Source: Sporomusa ovata DSM 2662 (GTDB lineage: Bacteria > Bacillota > Negativicutes > Sporomusales > Sporomusaceae). Taken from it: 64,000 bases of DNA. The notes beneath the pieces are model-generated. The model searched no databases and had not been told where the DNA came from. It saw nothing but the letters and a program-made list of their open reading frames with translations. Within the stretch, counting starts at the first letter, position 1. Each line of letters starts with the position of its first letter. Positions 56,364 to 64,000 of the stretch are shown piece by piece. The stretch is from assembly GCF_000445445.1 (NCBI RefSeq), contig NZ_ASXP01000001.1:1311117-1375116 (forward strand), written 5' to 3'. The position numbers and the translations under genes are program-made.

Positions 56364-59006
56364 ATGGGAATCGGAGCCTATCTGATTGACGGTGCTGAGA
56401 TATTATTGGCTCACACGGCGAAGAAGGAAACCGGAAAAGAACCGGAATCACTTGCCGAGCATTCTGATTTAGTGCTTCACTATGTAGATAAGCTTTCGGA
56501 GCACAACGGCTTAGCGGCAGCTATTCAAAGAGCGGTAGCAACCCTGACCGTGCAGGATGAGCCGCTTAGTCTTGCGGCTCAGTATTGGGTTATCAAATGT
56601 TTTAGGCAAGCAATATATCTGCATGATTTGGGTAAAATTAATCCCGTCTTTCAAAAGAAAAAAATGTGCAATCAGCAAATAGAAAAACTACCCCTGCCTG
56701 GGGATTCTACTCACGCACTCCTATCTGCACTGCTGTACCTGGATATTTATCTTGCCGAGCTTGATGCAGTTGAGTTCTCCGGAGCTAACTCGTTGGTGGG
56801 TAGTTTTATGAAGCAAGTGCTATATGTATTTGCCTACGTTATTTCGCGGCACCATACGTATCTGGCGAATATAGAAGAACCGGATGGCGAAGAAACCAGT
56901 TTTGAAAAACAGCTGCAGTTGTTGCAGAAAAAAATTCAGCGTTATCCTGGTTATGTGCATTACTACCGGTATAAAGAGAGATTGTGTTCTAGAGAAATCA
57001 TGGCAGAGATGTTGAAGAGCAGATATCAACGCTTTACTGATATGCATTCACCTTTTCCTTTTTATGTTTTAGCGAAATTGTTATATTCCACTATGGCAGC
57101 CTGTGATTTTTATGCTACCTATGCCTATGACACAGAAAAAAGTCTGGAGTTTCAGTATTTTAGTAAGAAGCAAGCACTTTGGCCTGTGCTTGAGACCTTT
57201 CAAAATACAGAAATCTATCGTGGTGTACAAGAATTACGCAATAATCCGCAGACCACAATGCTTAGTCCTATTAACAGATTGCGGTCAGCTTTGTTTTTAG
57301 CTACAGAAGCAGAACTGCTGCGCAATTTAGATAAGCAGCTATATTATCTGGAGGCACCTACAGGCTCCGGCAAGACGTATATGTCGATTAATTTAGGATT
57401 AAAATTGCTAAGCAGCGAATTAGGGCTTAATAAGTTAATCTATGTGTTTCCCTTTAACGCACTGATTGAGCAGACTAAGCTGACCTTAGATAAGATTTTC
57501 CCTGATGAACTGCGCAACCAATACCCCATACCTGTAATCAATTCAATAACACCTATCATAAGCAAAAAGGAAGAGGCTGCTGAAACCGGTAATGGAGAAA
57601 CAGAGCCGGAATTTGACTACAAGTCAGTATTGCTGCAGCGGCAAATGCTGCAATATCCTGTGATGCTGACTTCTCATGTTAACTTTTTTAATTATCTGTT
57701 TGGGCTGGGAAGAGAGTCAAATTTGGCTTTTACTCATTTGTGCAATAGTGTTGTTATTTTAGATGAGATCCAAAGCTATAAAAATGCAATCTGGAAAGAA
57801 ATCATTCATTTTTTGCAGTCCTTTGCCAAGCTGTTGAATATAAAAATAATTATCATGTCAGCCACTTTGCCTAATTGGGATTCGTTAGTAGCGGGAGAAA
57901 GCGATACATGTTCTCTAGTTACTGAACGAGAACAATATTTTCAAAACCCATTATTTCGCAATCGGGTGCAGTTGCATTTTGAACTTCTCGATAAGAAAGT
58001 CATAACGGAAGAGGACTTGCTCGCCGAAGTACTTCAAAAACTCAAAAACCGGCAGGCGCAGGGAAAATCTACTCGCTTATTGATTGAATTCATCACGAAG
58101 GCTGCTGCGCGAAGCTTTTATCGTTGCCTGCAGTCAGTGAAGCTTGACATTCCCTTATTTGAATTGACAGGTGATGACAGTAATTTATTGCGAAAAGAAG
58201 TTTTACAACAGCTTGGCAAGGATGAAAAAGACAATTTTTATCTGTCTGATGCCATCGTTGTGGCCACTCAGGTAATTGAAGCAGGCGTTGATATTGATAT
58301 GGATATCGGCTTTAAGGATATTTCCATGCTCGATAGTGAGGAACAGTTCTTGGGGCGGATCAACCGTTCCTGCCTGCGTCCGGATTGCCACGCTTACTTT
58401 TTTAATATGGTTAAAGCAACGCTGATCTATCGCGACGACCGGCGAACGGCATATGATCTGCAAGACGAGGCCTGTCAACTGCTGTTGCAGGAGAAGGACT
58501 TTAGGGGCTTTTATCAATTGATAATGGAAAAGATCAATGCGGAGCGGCAAAAAGCCAATCCGAAAAATTGGTCCTATTTTATCGCCTGTGTTCAACAATT
58601 GCAGTTCAAAGACGTAGAGAAGACCATGCAGCTAATTACGGAAAAACAATCTACCCTGTTTATTGCTCATAAGGTGACCTGCAAAAATAATAACGGTGAG
58701 ATAGAACAACTGGATGGGGCGCAAGTTTGGGAAGAATTCAAGTCTCTTTTGGCAGATAGGGAAATGGAATATGCAACGCGAATAGTGAAACTCTCACAAA
58801 TCAAAGAAAAGATGGCTTATTTTACTTTCAATTATGGGATTCAACATAGTTTTAAACAAACAATTCCACAAAATTATACTGAGGTGGTCGGGTCGCTATA
58901 TTATGTACCGGATGGTGAACGTTTCATGGAGTTGGATGAAAATACAGGGGCAAAGAAGTTTAACCGTCAAGCTTATACAGATGAGGGGATGTCGCTGCTC
59001 TTATGA
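56364..59006 (+). CDS. cas3: CRISPR nuclease-helicase Cas3 (HD plus helicase)
   Basis: The 880-residue protein has an N-terminal HD nuclease (LAEHSDLVLHYVDKL, then IYLHDLGKINPVFQKK, and a further SRHHTYL). A superfamily 2 helicase follows: Walker A EAPTGSGKTYMS (about 332-343), VVILDEIQSYKN (motif II), IIMSATLPNW (motif III), VATQVIEAGVDIDMD (motif V) and LGRINRSC (motif VI). Recruited by Cascade, it degrades target DNA. AAAGGAG precedes the ATG; its stop overlaps cas4 by 4 bases. Confidence 0.96.
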   Translation: MGIGAYLIDGAEILLAHTAKKETGKEPESLAEHSDLVLHYVDKLSEHNGLAAAIQRAVATLTVQDEPLSLAAQYWVIKCFRQAIYLHDLGKINPVFQKKKMCNQQIEKLPLPGDSTHALLSALLYLDIYLAELDAVEFSGANSLVGSFMKQVLYVFAYVISRHHTYLANIEEPDGEETSFEKQLQLLQKKIQRYPGYVHYYRYKERLCSREIMAEMLKSRYQRFTDMHSPFPFYVLAKLLYSTMAACDFYATYAYDTEKSLEFQYFSKKQALWPVLETFQNTEIYRGVQELRNNPQTTMLSPINRLRSALFLATEAELLRNLDKQLYYLEAPTGSGKTYMSINLGLKLLSSELGLNKLIYVFPFNALIEQTKLTLDKIFPDELRNQYPIPVINSITPIISKKEEAAETGNGETEPEFDYKSVLLQRQMLQYPVMLTSHVNFFNYLFGLGRESNLAFTHLCNSVVILDEIQSYKNAIWKEIIHFLQSFAKLLNIKIIIMSATLPNWDSLVAGESDTCSLVTEREQYFQNPLFRNRVQLHFELLDKKVITEEDLLAEVLQKLKNRQAQGKSTRLLIEFITKAAARSFYRCLQSVKLDIPLFELTGDDSNLLRKEVLQQLGKDEKDNFYLSDAIVVATQVIEAGVDIDMDIGFKDISMLDSEEQFLGRINRSCLRPDCHAYFFNMVKATLIYRDDRRTAYDLQDEACQLLLQEKDFRGFYQLIMEKINAERQKANPKNWSYFIACVQQLQFKDVEKTMQLITEKQSTLFIAHKVTCKNNNGEIEQLDGAQVWEEFKSLLADREMEYATRIVKLSQIKEKMAYFTFNYGIQHSFKQTIPQNYTEVVGSLYYVPDGERFMELDENTGAKKFNRQAYTDEGMSLLL

Positions 59007-59497
59007 GAATAACAGGTACTATTGTTAATTACTACATCCATTGCAAGCGGCAATGCTGGCTGTTTGCCCACAAGATGAATTTTGAAGATGATAGTGAAGA
59101 TGTGCGTATCGGGCGCATATTACACGAAATCCGCAGTGAAGGACGCACTAATACGGAGATTCAAATTGAAGGTATTAAAGTTGATAAAATGACTGATGAG
59201 TATGTTGTTGAGCTAAAGAAATCGGATGCTGATGTTGAAGCAACAAAATGGCAGACGCTGTATTATCTTTACATACTCAAACAAAAGGGGTTGGAACGCA
59301 AAGGGAGACTGGAGTTTATCGAGCGCAACAAACAAATGCACAAAACTGTTGAATTGGAGTTGGACAATCCTACGGAATTAAAATTGATTAGTCTATTGGA
59401 AGAAATAGAAGTGTATTTGCAACAAGATAAGCCGGTGCCGGCAATTTATGCCAAGAAATGTGAGCGTTGTGCTTACTATGCCTATTGTTATATTTAA
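59003..59497 (+). CDS. cas4: CRISPR adaptation nuclease Cas4
   Basis: The 164-residue RecB-like iron-sulfur nuclease has an N-terminal YIHCKRQCWLFAH and C-terminal KCERCAYYAYCYI, which hold the four cluster cysteines. HEIR and DEYVVELKKSD carry the nuclease histidine and ExK residues. With Cas1-Cas2 it trims prespacers and selects the PAM. It starts within the cas3 stop (ATGA overlap). Confidence 0.94.
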   Translation: MRITGTIVNYYIHCKRQCWLFAHKMNFEDDSEDVRIGRILHEIRSEGRTNTEIQIEGIKVDKMTDEYVVELKKSDADVEATKWQTLYYLYILKQKGLERKGRLEFIERNKQMHKTVELELDNPTELKLISLLEEIEVYLQQDKPVPAIYAKKCERCAYYAYCYI

Positions 59498-59510
59498 GGA
59501 GGGATGAAGT

Positions 59511-60521
59511 TTGTCAAAGTCAGCTCCGACTACGCGCTATATTCGTACGCCTGGAACATTAGGGCGTGAAGACAATTCATTAACATTCCGCAATGAAAAG
59601 GGTATTACGCACATTCCGATAAATGGGCTGAAAGAGCTTTATTTACTGAATGAAATATCTTTGAATAGCAAGGTGTTCACGTTTTTATCAATGGCAAATA
59701 TTACAGTCCACTTTTTCGATTATTATGGACAATTCCGTGGTACTTTCTATCCCAAAGAGGCTCGGGTGAGTGGTAAAGTTATGCTCTTGCAGGCAAAGGC
59801 TTGTTTGGAAAATCGTCTGCCGATTGCAGTTGCCTTTGTTGGAGCGATTGCAGCCAATATCCATGAGGTATTGTACCATTACTTTAAGCACGGCAATAAA
59901 GAAATCAAACCCTATTTGGATTGGCTTAAAAAAGATGTGCCTGATTTATTGCCTAAAATTAAAAATGTTCCTACCCTATTAAGTTTAGAGGGTGAAATCT
60001 GGCGGCGCTTTTATGAAACTTTTCAATTGATTTTGCCTGAGGACTTTGTGATGAATCGCAGAGTGAAGCGGCCTCCTGACAATCCCATCAATGCACTGGT
60101 CAGTTTCGGTAACACAATCCTGTATACAAAAACGATATCGCAAATCTATCATACGCATTTAGATCAGACGATCAGCTTTTTGCATGAGCCTAGTGACCGT
60201 CGCTTCTCGTTGAGCCTGGATTTGTCAGAAGCATTCAAACCATTGATTGTTTTTCGTACTATTTTTGAAGTTGTTAACAATCGAAGAATTCAGGTCAGTA
60301 AGCACTTTGACAAGAAATATAATTACTGCTTATTAAACGAGCCGGGACGTGATGTATTCATTACCGCCATGGAAGAACGCTTACAACAGGTATTTGAGCA
60401 TGGCACGATGAAGCGAAAAATAAGCTATCTGACTGCGATCAAATATGATGCTTACAAGCTGAAAAAGCATGTTGTTGAGGGAACTTCTTTTACACCTTTT
60501 CTGGAAAAAGACCGGAGGTAA
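59511..60521 (+). CDS. cas1: CRISPR integrase Cas1
   Basis: This 336-residue protein starts at TTG 59511 behind AAGGAGGG. The N-terminal beta domain (YIRTPGTLGREDNSLTFRN) and the helical catalytic domain are typical of Cas1b. Metal ligands lie in LSLEGEIWRRFY (Glu), FLHEPSDRRFSLSLDLSEAF (His and Asp). It inserts new spacers at the leader end of the array with Cas2. Intact motifs suggest active adaptation. Confidence 0.96.
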   Translation: MSKSAPTTRYIRTPGTLGREDNSLTFRNEKGITHIPINGLKELYLLNEISLNSKVFTFLSMANITVHFFDYYGQFRGTFYPKEARVSGKVMLLQAKACLENRLPIAVAFVGAIAANIHEVLYHYFKHGNKEIKPYLDWLKKDVPDLLPKIKNVPTLLSLEGEIWRRFYETFQLILPEDFVMNRRVKRPPDNPINALVSFGNTILYTKTISQIYHTHLDQTISFLHEPSDRRFSLSLDLSEAFKPLIVFRTIFEVVNNRRIQVSKHFDKKYNYCLLNEPGRDVFITAMEERLQQVFEHGTMKRKISYLTAIKYDAYKLKKHVVEGTSFTPFLEKDRR

Positions 60522-60529
60522 GCACATAT

Positions 60530-60811
60530 ATGGCAAAAAATTATAATTATGTTATTCTTGTCTATGATATTGGTGAGAAGCGTGTAGGAAAAGTGTTTAA
60601 GATATGTAAGAAGTATTTGGTTCCTTTCCAAAAGTCGGTTTTTCGTGGCGAAATTACTCCTGCAAACTTAATTAAACTTCGAAGTGAACTTCAAAAAGTC
60701 ATTGATAAAAAAGTCGATTTTGTAGCTCTTTTTAAAATGACCGGTGATTATGTATTTGATGAAGAAGTTATTGGGGTTCGTCTCCATGATCAAGAATCAA
60801 TGTTACTGTAA
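60530..60811 (+). CDS. cas2: CRISPR adaptation protein Cas2
   Basis: The 93-residue ferredoxin-fold protein has the first strand YNYVILVYDIGEKRVGKVFK (catalytic-site Asp in YDI), and VFRGEITPANLIKLRSELQK, as in Cas2 of type I-B. It bridges two Cas1 dimers. It is the last cas gene, 8 bp after cas1, and is followed by a long stem-loop and the CRISPR leader. Confidence 0.96.
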   Translation: MAKNYNYVILVYDIGEKRVGKVFKICKKYLVPFQKSVFRGEITPANLIKLRSELQKVIDKKVDFVALFKMTGDYVFDEEVIGVRLHDQESMLL

Positions 60812-60813
60812 TA

Positions 60814-60922
60814 ATTTTCCCAACCGGCATAATCGCTAGGCGAGGCTTGCACCCAAGAGCTATAAGGGATGAAGAGTAATCTTGGGGCAAGTGCTTAAAT
60901 GTGACTTTCCGGTTGGGAAAAT
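60814..60922. repeat. 109-base structured inverted-repeat element between cas2 and the leader
   Basis: Outer arms ATTTTCCCAACCGG (60814-60827) and CCGGTTGGGAAAAT (60909-60922) are perfect 14-mers. An inner stem, CTTGC-A-CCCAAGA (60846-60858) with TCTTGGGGCAAG (60880-60891), pairs with a single bulged A and encloses a 21-base loop. It could be a terminator/processing structure for the cas mRNA, a structured RNA or a small MITE. Confidence 0.7.
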
Positions 60923-60934
60923 ATTGCTAATTCC

Positions 60935-60963
60935 TTGTAAACATTGTATTGTATAGCTATAGG
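60935..60963 (+). promoter_or_regulatory. CRISPR leader promoter
   Basis: TTGTAA (60935-60940), 17 bp, TATAGG (60958-60963), about 30 bp before the first repeat, within the AT-rich leader 60923-60991. New spacers are expected to be added at its right edge. Confidence 0.5.
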
Positions 60964-60991
60964 TGTTTTTGCCAAGCTTGATTTTATTGGC

Positions 60992-63204
60992 CTTTGACCG
61001 TAACATGGATGTATTGAAACTAGCCAATCAGCTTTGTTACTTTGTTCCCTAGTTTCCTTTGACCGTAACATGGATGTATTGAAACTGCCGAACGCCTACA
61101 AATGGTCAAAGATTATCTGGCTTTGACCGTAACATGGATGTATTGAAACAGGGAAGGTAAATGTAACAATTGTTGGAGTTGCCGCCTTTGACCGTAACAT
61201 GGATGTATTGAAACATTGATATTCCTAACGTTGAATATGCCGAGGGCGAACTTTGACCGTAACATGGATGTATTGAAACCAAAGAGAACTAGCTATAAAA
61301 TGCGGATTGCAACACTTTGACCGTAACATGGATGTATTGAAACCAAGGATTGAAATACATCGCTGGTTTGCCAATATCTTTGACCGTAACATGGATGTAT
61401 TGAAACATTATGCCGGTAGGTAACGGACAAACTGGATTGTCTTTGACCGTAACATGGATGTATTGAAACAATACAGCCGCGTAACCTTCGACAATCATTT
61501 CTTCCTTTGACCGTAACATGGATGTATTGAAACCGGTATAACGCCCTTCGTCACCCATCCACCAGCCACTTTGACCGTAACATGGATGTATTGAAACTAG
61601 TTCAATTCCTCAATTCCGCTTACAAACTCCGGCCTTTGACCGTAACATGGATGTATTGAAACTGGCATTAAACCTTATCGGGCAATTGAAGGGGCTATCT
61701 TTGACCGTAACATGGATGTATTGAAACTTCGGCAAAGATGTCAATCCCGACGAGATCCCATTCCTTTGACCGTAACATGGATGTATTGAAACTTAGATGC
61801 CAAATCAAAGCCAATAATTACACCCCCTTTGACCGTAACATGGATGTATTGAAACTCGAAGGGGAATGGACGCAGCGGTCATGGGAAACAACTTTGACCG
61901 TAACATGGATGTATTGAAACAAGATTGCAACGAACAATGTGACGTTAGTAAATATCTTTGACCGTAACATGGATGTATTGAAACGGGAGAACCGGAAGTT
62001 GTGTTAAGTGCTGAGTTTGCTTTGACCGTAACATGGATGTATTGAAACGACATTGACAACTTCCAGACAACCGGCAGACAACCGCTTTGACCGTAACATG
62101 GATGTATTGAAACCGAGTTAATGGTGTACAAATTCGTGACACAGATAACTTTGACCGTAACATGGATGTATTGAAACAGCAATACAACTTGTACACATAC
62201 GCTTACAGGCTCTTTGACCGTAACATGGATGTATTGAAACTTTTGCAAAAGCATATAATGTGCATGTCCATTTACTTTGACCGTAACATGGATGTATTGA
62301 AACGCTAATGCAACCTGAATATGGGCATTGACATCTGGCTTTGACCGTAACATGGATGTATTGAAACTTCCTTGTTGGTTCATATGTTCACGCCTGGAAT
62401 GACTTTGACCGTAACATGGATGTATTGAAACTGTTGTCTACGCCAGCAGAGGCCGGGGAGCGAGTGCCTTTGACCGTAACATGGATGTATTGAAACAAGG
62501 AAACGAACAAGTCCGTAGAGTCTACTCTACCTTTGACCGTAACATGGATGTATTGAAACTACCCAAAGCTGAACAGTACGACACCTTTATGGACTTTGAC
62601 CGTAACATGGATGTATTGAAACCAAAAGTTAGGCCGGTTACGATTGCTGGAGCTAAGACTTTGACCGTAACATGGATGTATTGAAACCTATGACATGCAC
62701 TACAGACACCATAAGTTTTACTTCTTTGACCGTAACATGGATGTATTGAAACGCTTGACCTGGAGTATAACCACAGATTTCCTTGGCCTTTGACCGTAAC
62801 ATGGATGTATTGAAACCCGGTAAAACTGACGAGCAAATAGCCGACGAACTACCTTTGACCGTAACATGGATGTATTGAAACTTTTGACAGAAACGCAGGA
62901 ATTGTTTTCCCTTCCGCTTTGACCGTAACATGGATGTATTGAAACAAAACAACTACTAGCCAAAGGGATAAAGCTAACTATCTTTGACCGTAACATGGAT
63001 GTATTGAAACAAAAATCTCTGTTTGAAGATAAGCGATCACATCAACTTTGACCGTAACATGGATGTATTGAAACCGGCGCTAAAGAGGGCGGATTGCTGG
63101 AGCATAGTTTCTTTGACCGTAACATGGATGTATTGAAACTGGATTGTTTATATAGCCAATGGCTATTAAATATACCTTTGACCGTAACATGGATGTATTG
63201 AAAC
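60992..63204 (+). CRISPR. Type I-B CRISPR array, 35 repeats and 34 spacers
   Basis: A 29-bp repeat starting CTTTGACCGTAACATG and ending GATGTATTGAAAC occurs 35 times, all copies identical by eye, at 60992, 61057, 61121 and so on to 63176-63204. The 34 spacers are 34-36 bp and all different. The 3' end ATTGAAAC is the usual type I-B handle. Orientation (handle on the right, leader and cas genes on the left) agrees with plus-strand transcription. The last repeat is not degenerate, so the array may continue beyond the adjacent insertion sequence. Confidence 0.98.
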
Positions 63205-64000
63205 GTATGAAAGAAAAAGATTATGCCATTTGCTGTTTTTGTTAAACTAAAAGTACCCCACTTTTAGTAAAAATGTTACTTCAAAAATCCCCCACGGTAT
63301 ATTAAACTCTTATGTGCTGTAATTGACATAAGAGGGGACGAACTGGGGTTGATCACACTGAATCAGAAACAAGAAATCATTCTAAATTTTTATCGGGAAG
63401 GAAAATCCCAAAGAGCAATTGCCAAAGAAACTGGTGTAGACCGGAAAACAGTCAGTAAATATATTAACGCTTATCAGCAAGCCCGGCAAAAACTAATCCA
63501 ATCGGAAGATACTACCCGCATCGATCAAATTGACCTCATTACAGATCTCGTAGAACCGCCAAAATATCAAGTGGCTAACCGGGAAAAAAGAAAATTAACG
63601 GAGGACATGATCGATAAAATTAAATATTATCTGGATGAAAACGAAGTTAAAAAGCGAAATGGCCAGTCTAAACAGCAAAAGAAGATTATTGATATCCATC
63701 AAGCTTTACTGGATGAAGGTTTTCAAATTAGCTACCCAACCGTCCGAAACACAGTAGATGCGCTTAGAAAATCAGGAAAAGAGGCATTTATCCGTATTGA
63801 CTATGCTCCCGGTGATGTATGTGAATTTGACTGGGGCGAAGTAAATATCTACATTGACGGAACGTTAAAAACTTTTCAAATGGCGGCATTTACCAGCGCA
63901 TATGGCAATTACCGTTATGCACATTTGTTTCCTAAACAAAAGACAGAATGCTTTGTTGAATCACATGTTCTTTTCTTTGAGCATATTGGCGGTGTTTACC
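63205..64000 (+). mobile_element. IS21-family insertion sequence, left part, directly after the array
   Basis: Downstream of the last repeat about 26 bases precede a sequence around TGCTGTTTTTGTTAAAC (63229 on). Short repeated motifs (AAAAGTACCCCACTTTTAG) and the istA gene follow. The exact terminus is not certain without the right end. It may interrupt a spacer, with more array on its far side. Confidence 0.75.
63349..64000 (+). CDS. istA: IS21-family transposase IstA, 5' part
   Basis: 217 codons are visible and the gene runs past the window end. From TTG 63349 the product begins with a helix-turn-helix (QEIILNFYREGKSQRAIAKE, then TGVDRKTVSKYINAYQQ). A second DNA-binding region follows (KKIIDIHQALLDEGFQISYP). 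The start of the DDE integrase core is present, with IDYAPGDVCEFDWGEVNIYI (first Asp in FDWGE). IstB should follow downstream of the window. Confidence 0.92.
   Translation, partial: MITLNQKQEIILNFYREGKSQRAIAKETGVDRKTVSKYINAYQQARQKLIQSEDTTRIDQIDLITDLVEPPKYQVANREKRKLTEDMIDKIKYYLDENEVKKRNGQSKQQKKIIDIHQALLDEGFQISYPTVRNTVDALRKSGKEAFIRIDYAPGDVCEFDWGEVNIYIDGTLKTFQMAAFTSAYGNYRYAHLFPKQKTECFVESHVLFFEHIGGVY

Noticed and set aside
60814..60922. Known riboswitch or tracrRNA
   Set aside because: No conserved riboswitch core was recognised and type I-B systems need no tracrRNA; neither arm resembles the CRISPR repeat.
61289..62996. Minus-strand and plus-strand reading frames with recurring peptides FQYIHVTVK, FNTSMLRSK and FDRNMDVLK
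   Set aside because: They are translations of the CRISPR repeat in different frames; the repeat period and spacers explain them fully.

Overview
The window looks like a chromosomal piece of an endospore-forming Firmicute with moderate GC. The best fit is a diderm Negativicute of the Sporomusaceae type, but this is inferred from overall protein character and not proven here. Spore genes (gpr, spoIIP) sit in a conserved block that parallels the Bacillus subtilis order comEA-comEC-holA-rpsT-gpr-spoIIP-(yqxA)-lepA-hemW-hrcA-grpE-dnaK-dnaJ-prmA-rsmE-mtaB-rpsU-yqeY-nfeD-floA.

Layout. 1-3109: end of a dipeptide/oligopeptide ABC importer (dppBCDF). 3062-4224: an aminoglycoside-phosphotransferase-family gene that appears to have been inserted into the 3' end of dppF, flanked by an 18-bp direct repeat. 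4285-6139: a HutP-like RNA-binding regulator and a sodium:solute symporter. 6393-27169: the conserved competence, spore, translation and heat-shock block. It is notable for a CIRCE-controlled operon with an archaeal-like (group III) chaperonin between hrcA and grpE. 27170-27917: a palindromic repeat island with no gene. 27918-30651: NfeD protease, flotillin FloA and a small membrane protein. 30809-35685: a phospholipase-C-like protein, then a second, divergent GrpE/Hsp70/J-protein operon whose J domain lacks HPD. 35823-41796: a starch-binding module with a broken neighbour copy, GlgC, glycogen phosphorylase and a probable PPi-dependent phosphofructokinase. 41879-46048: a BlaI/BlaR1-controlled beta-lactam response with a class D sensor, an exported esterase and a class D beta-lactamase, with BlaI boxes before each unit. 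46096-51535: an accessory stretch with small proteins, an orphan TctC-type binding protein, a methyltransferase, a 338-bp direct duplication carrying tRNA-like remnants around a PIN toxin module, a REP-like palindrome and a tiny hydrophobic peptide gene.

51600-63204: a complete type I-B CRISPR-Cas locus (cas6-8b-7-5-3-4-1-2) with an array of 35 identical 29-bp repeats and 34 spacers, followed by the start of an IS21-family element that runs off the window.

The most interesting observation is upstream of cas6. A degenerate mini-CRISPR unit (two repeat-like sequences around one 28-nt spacer-like segment, followed by a strong terminator) carries a spacer whose first 17 nt match the cas6 leader at 16 positions. 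The match lies next to a TCA PAM-like triplet, and the only mismatch is at position 12, a base that Cascade normally flips out. This is the expected architecture of a crRNA-like RNA that reprograms Cascade to repress its own operon (the CreR/CreA type of RNA). A 30-residue hydrophobic peptide gene is divergent from it and could be a linked toxin; that part is speculative.
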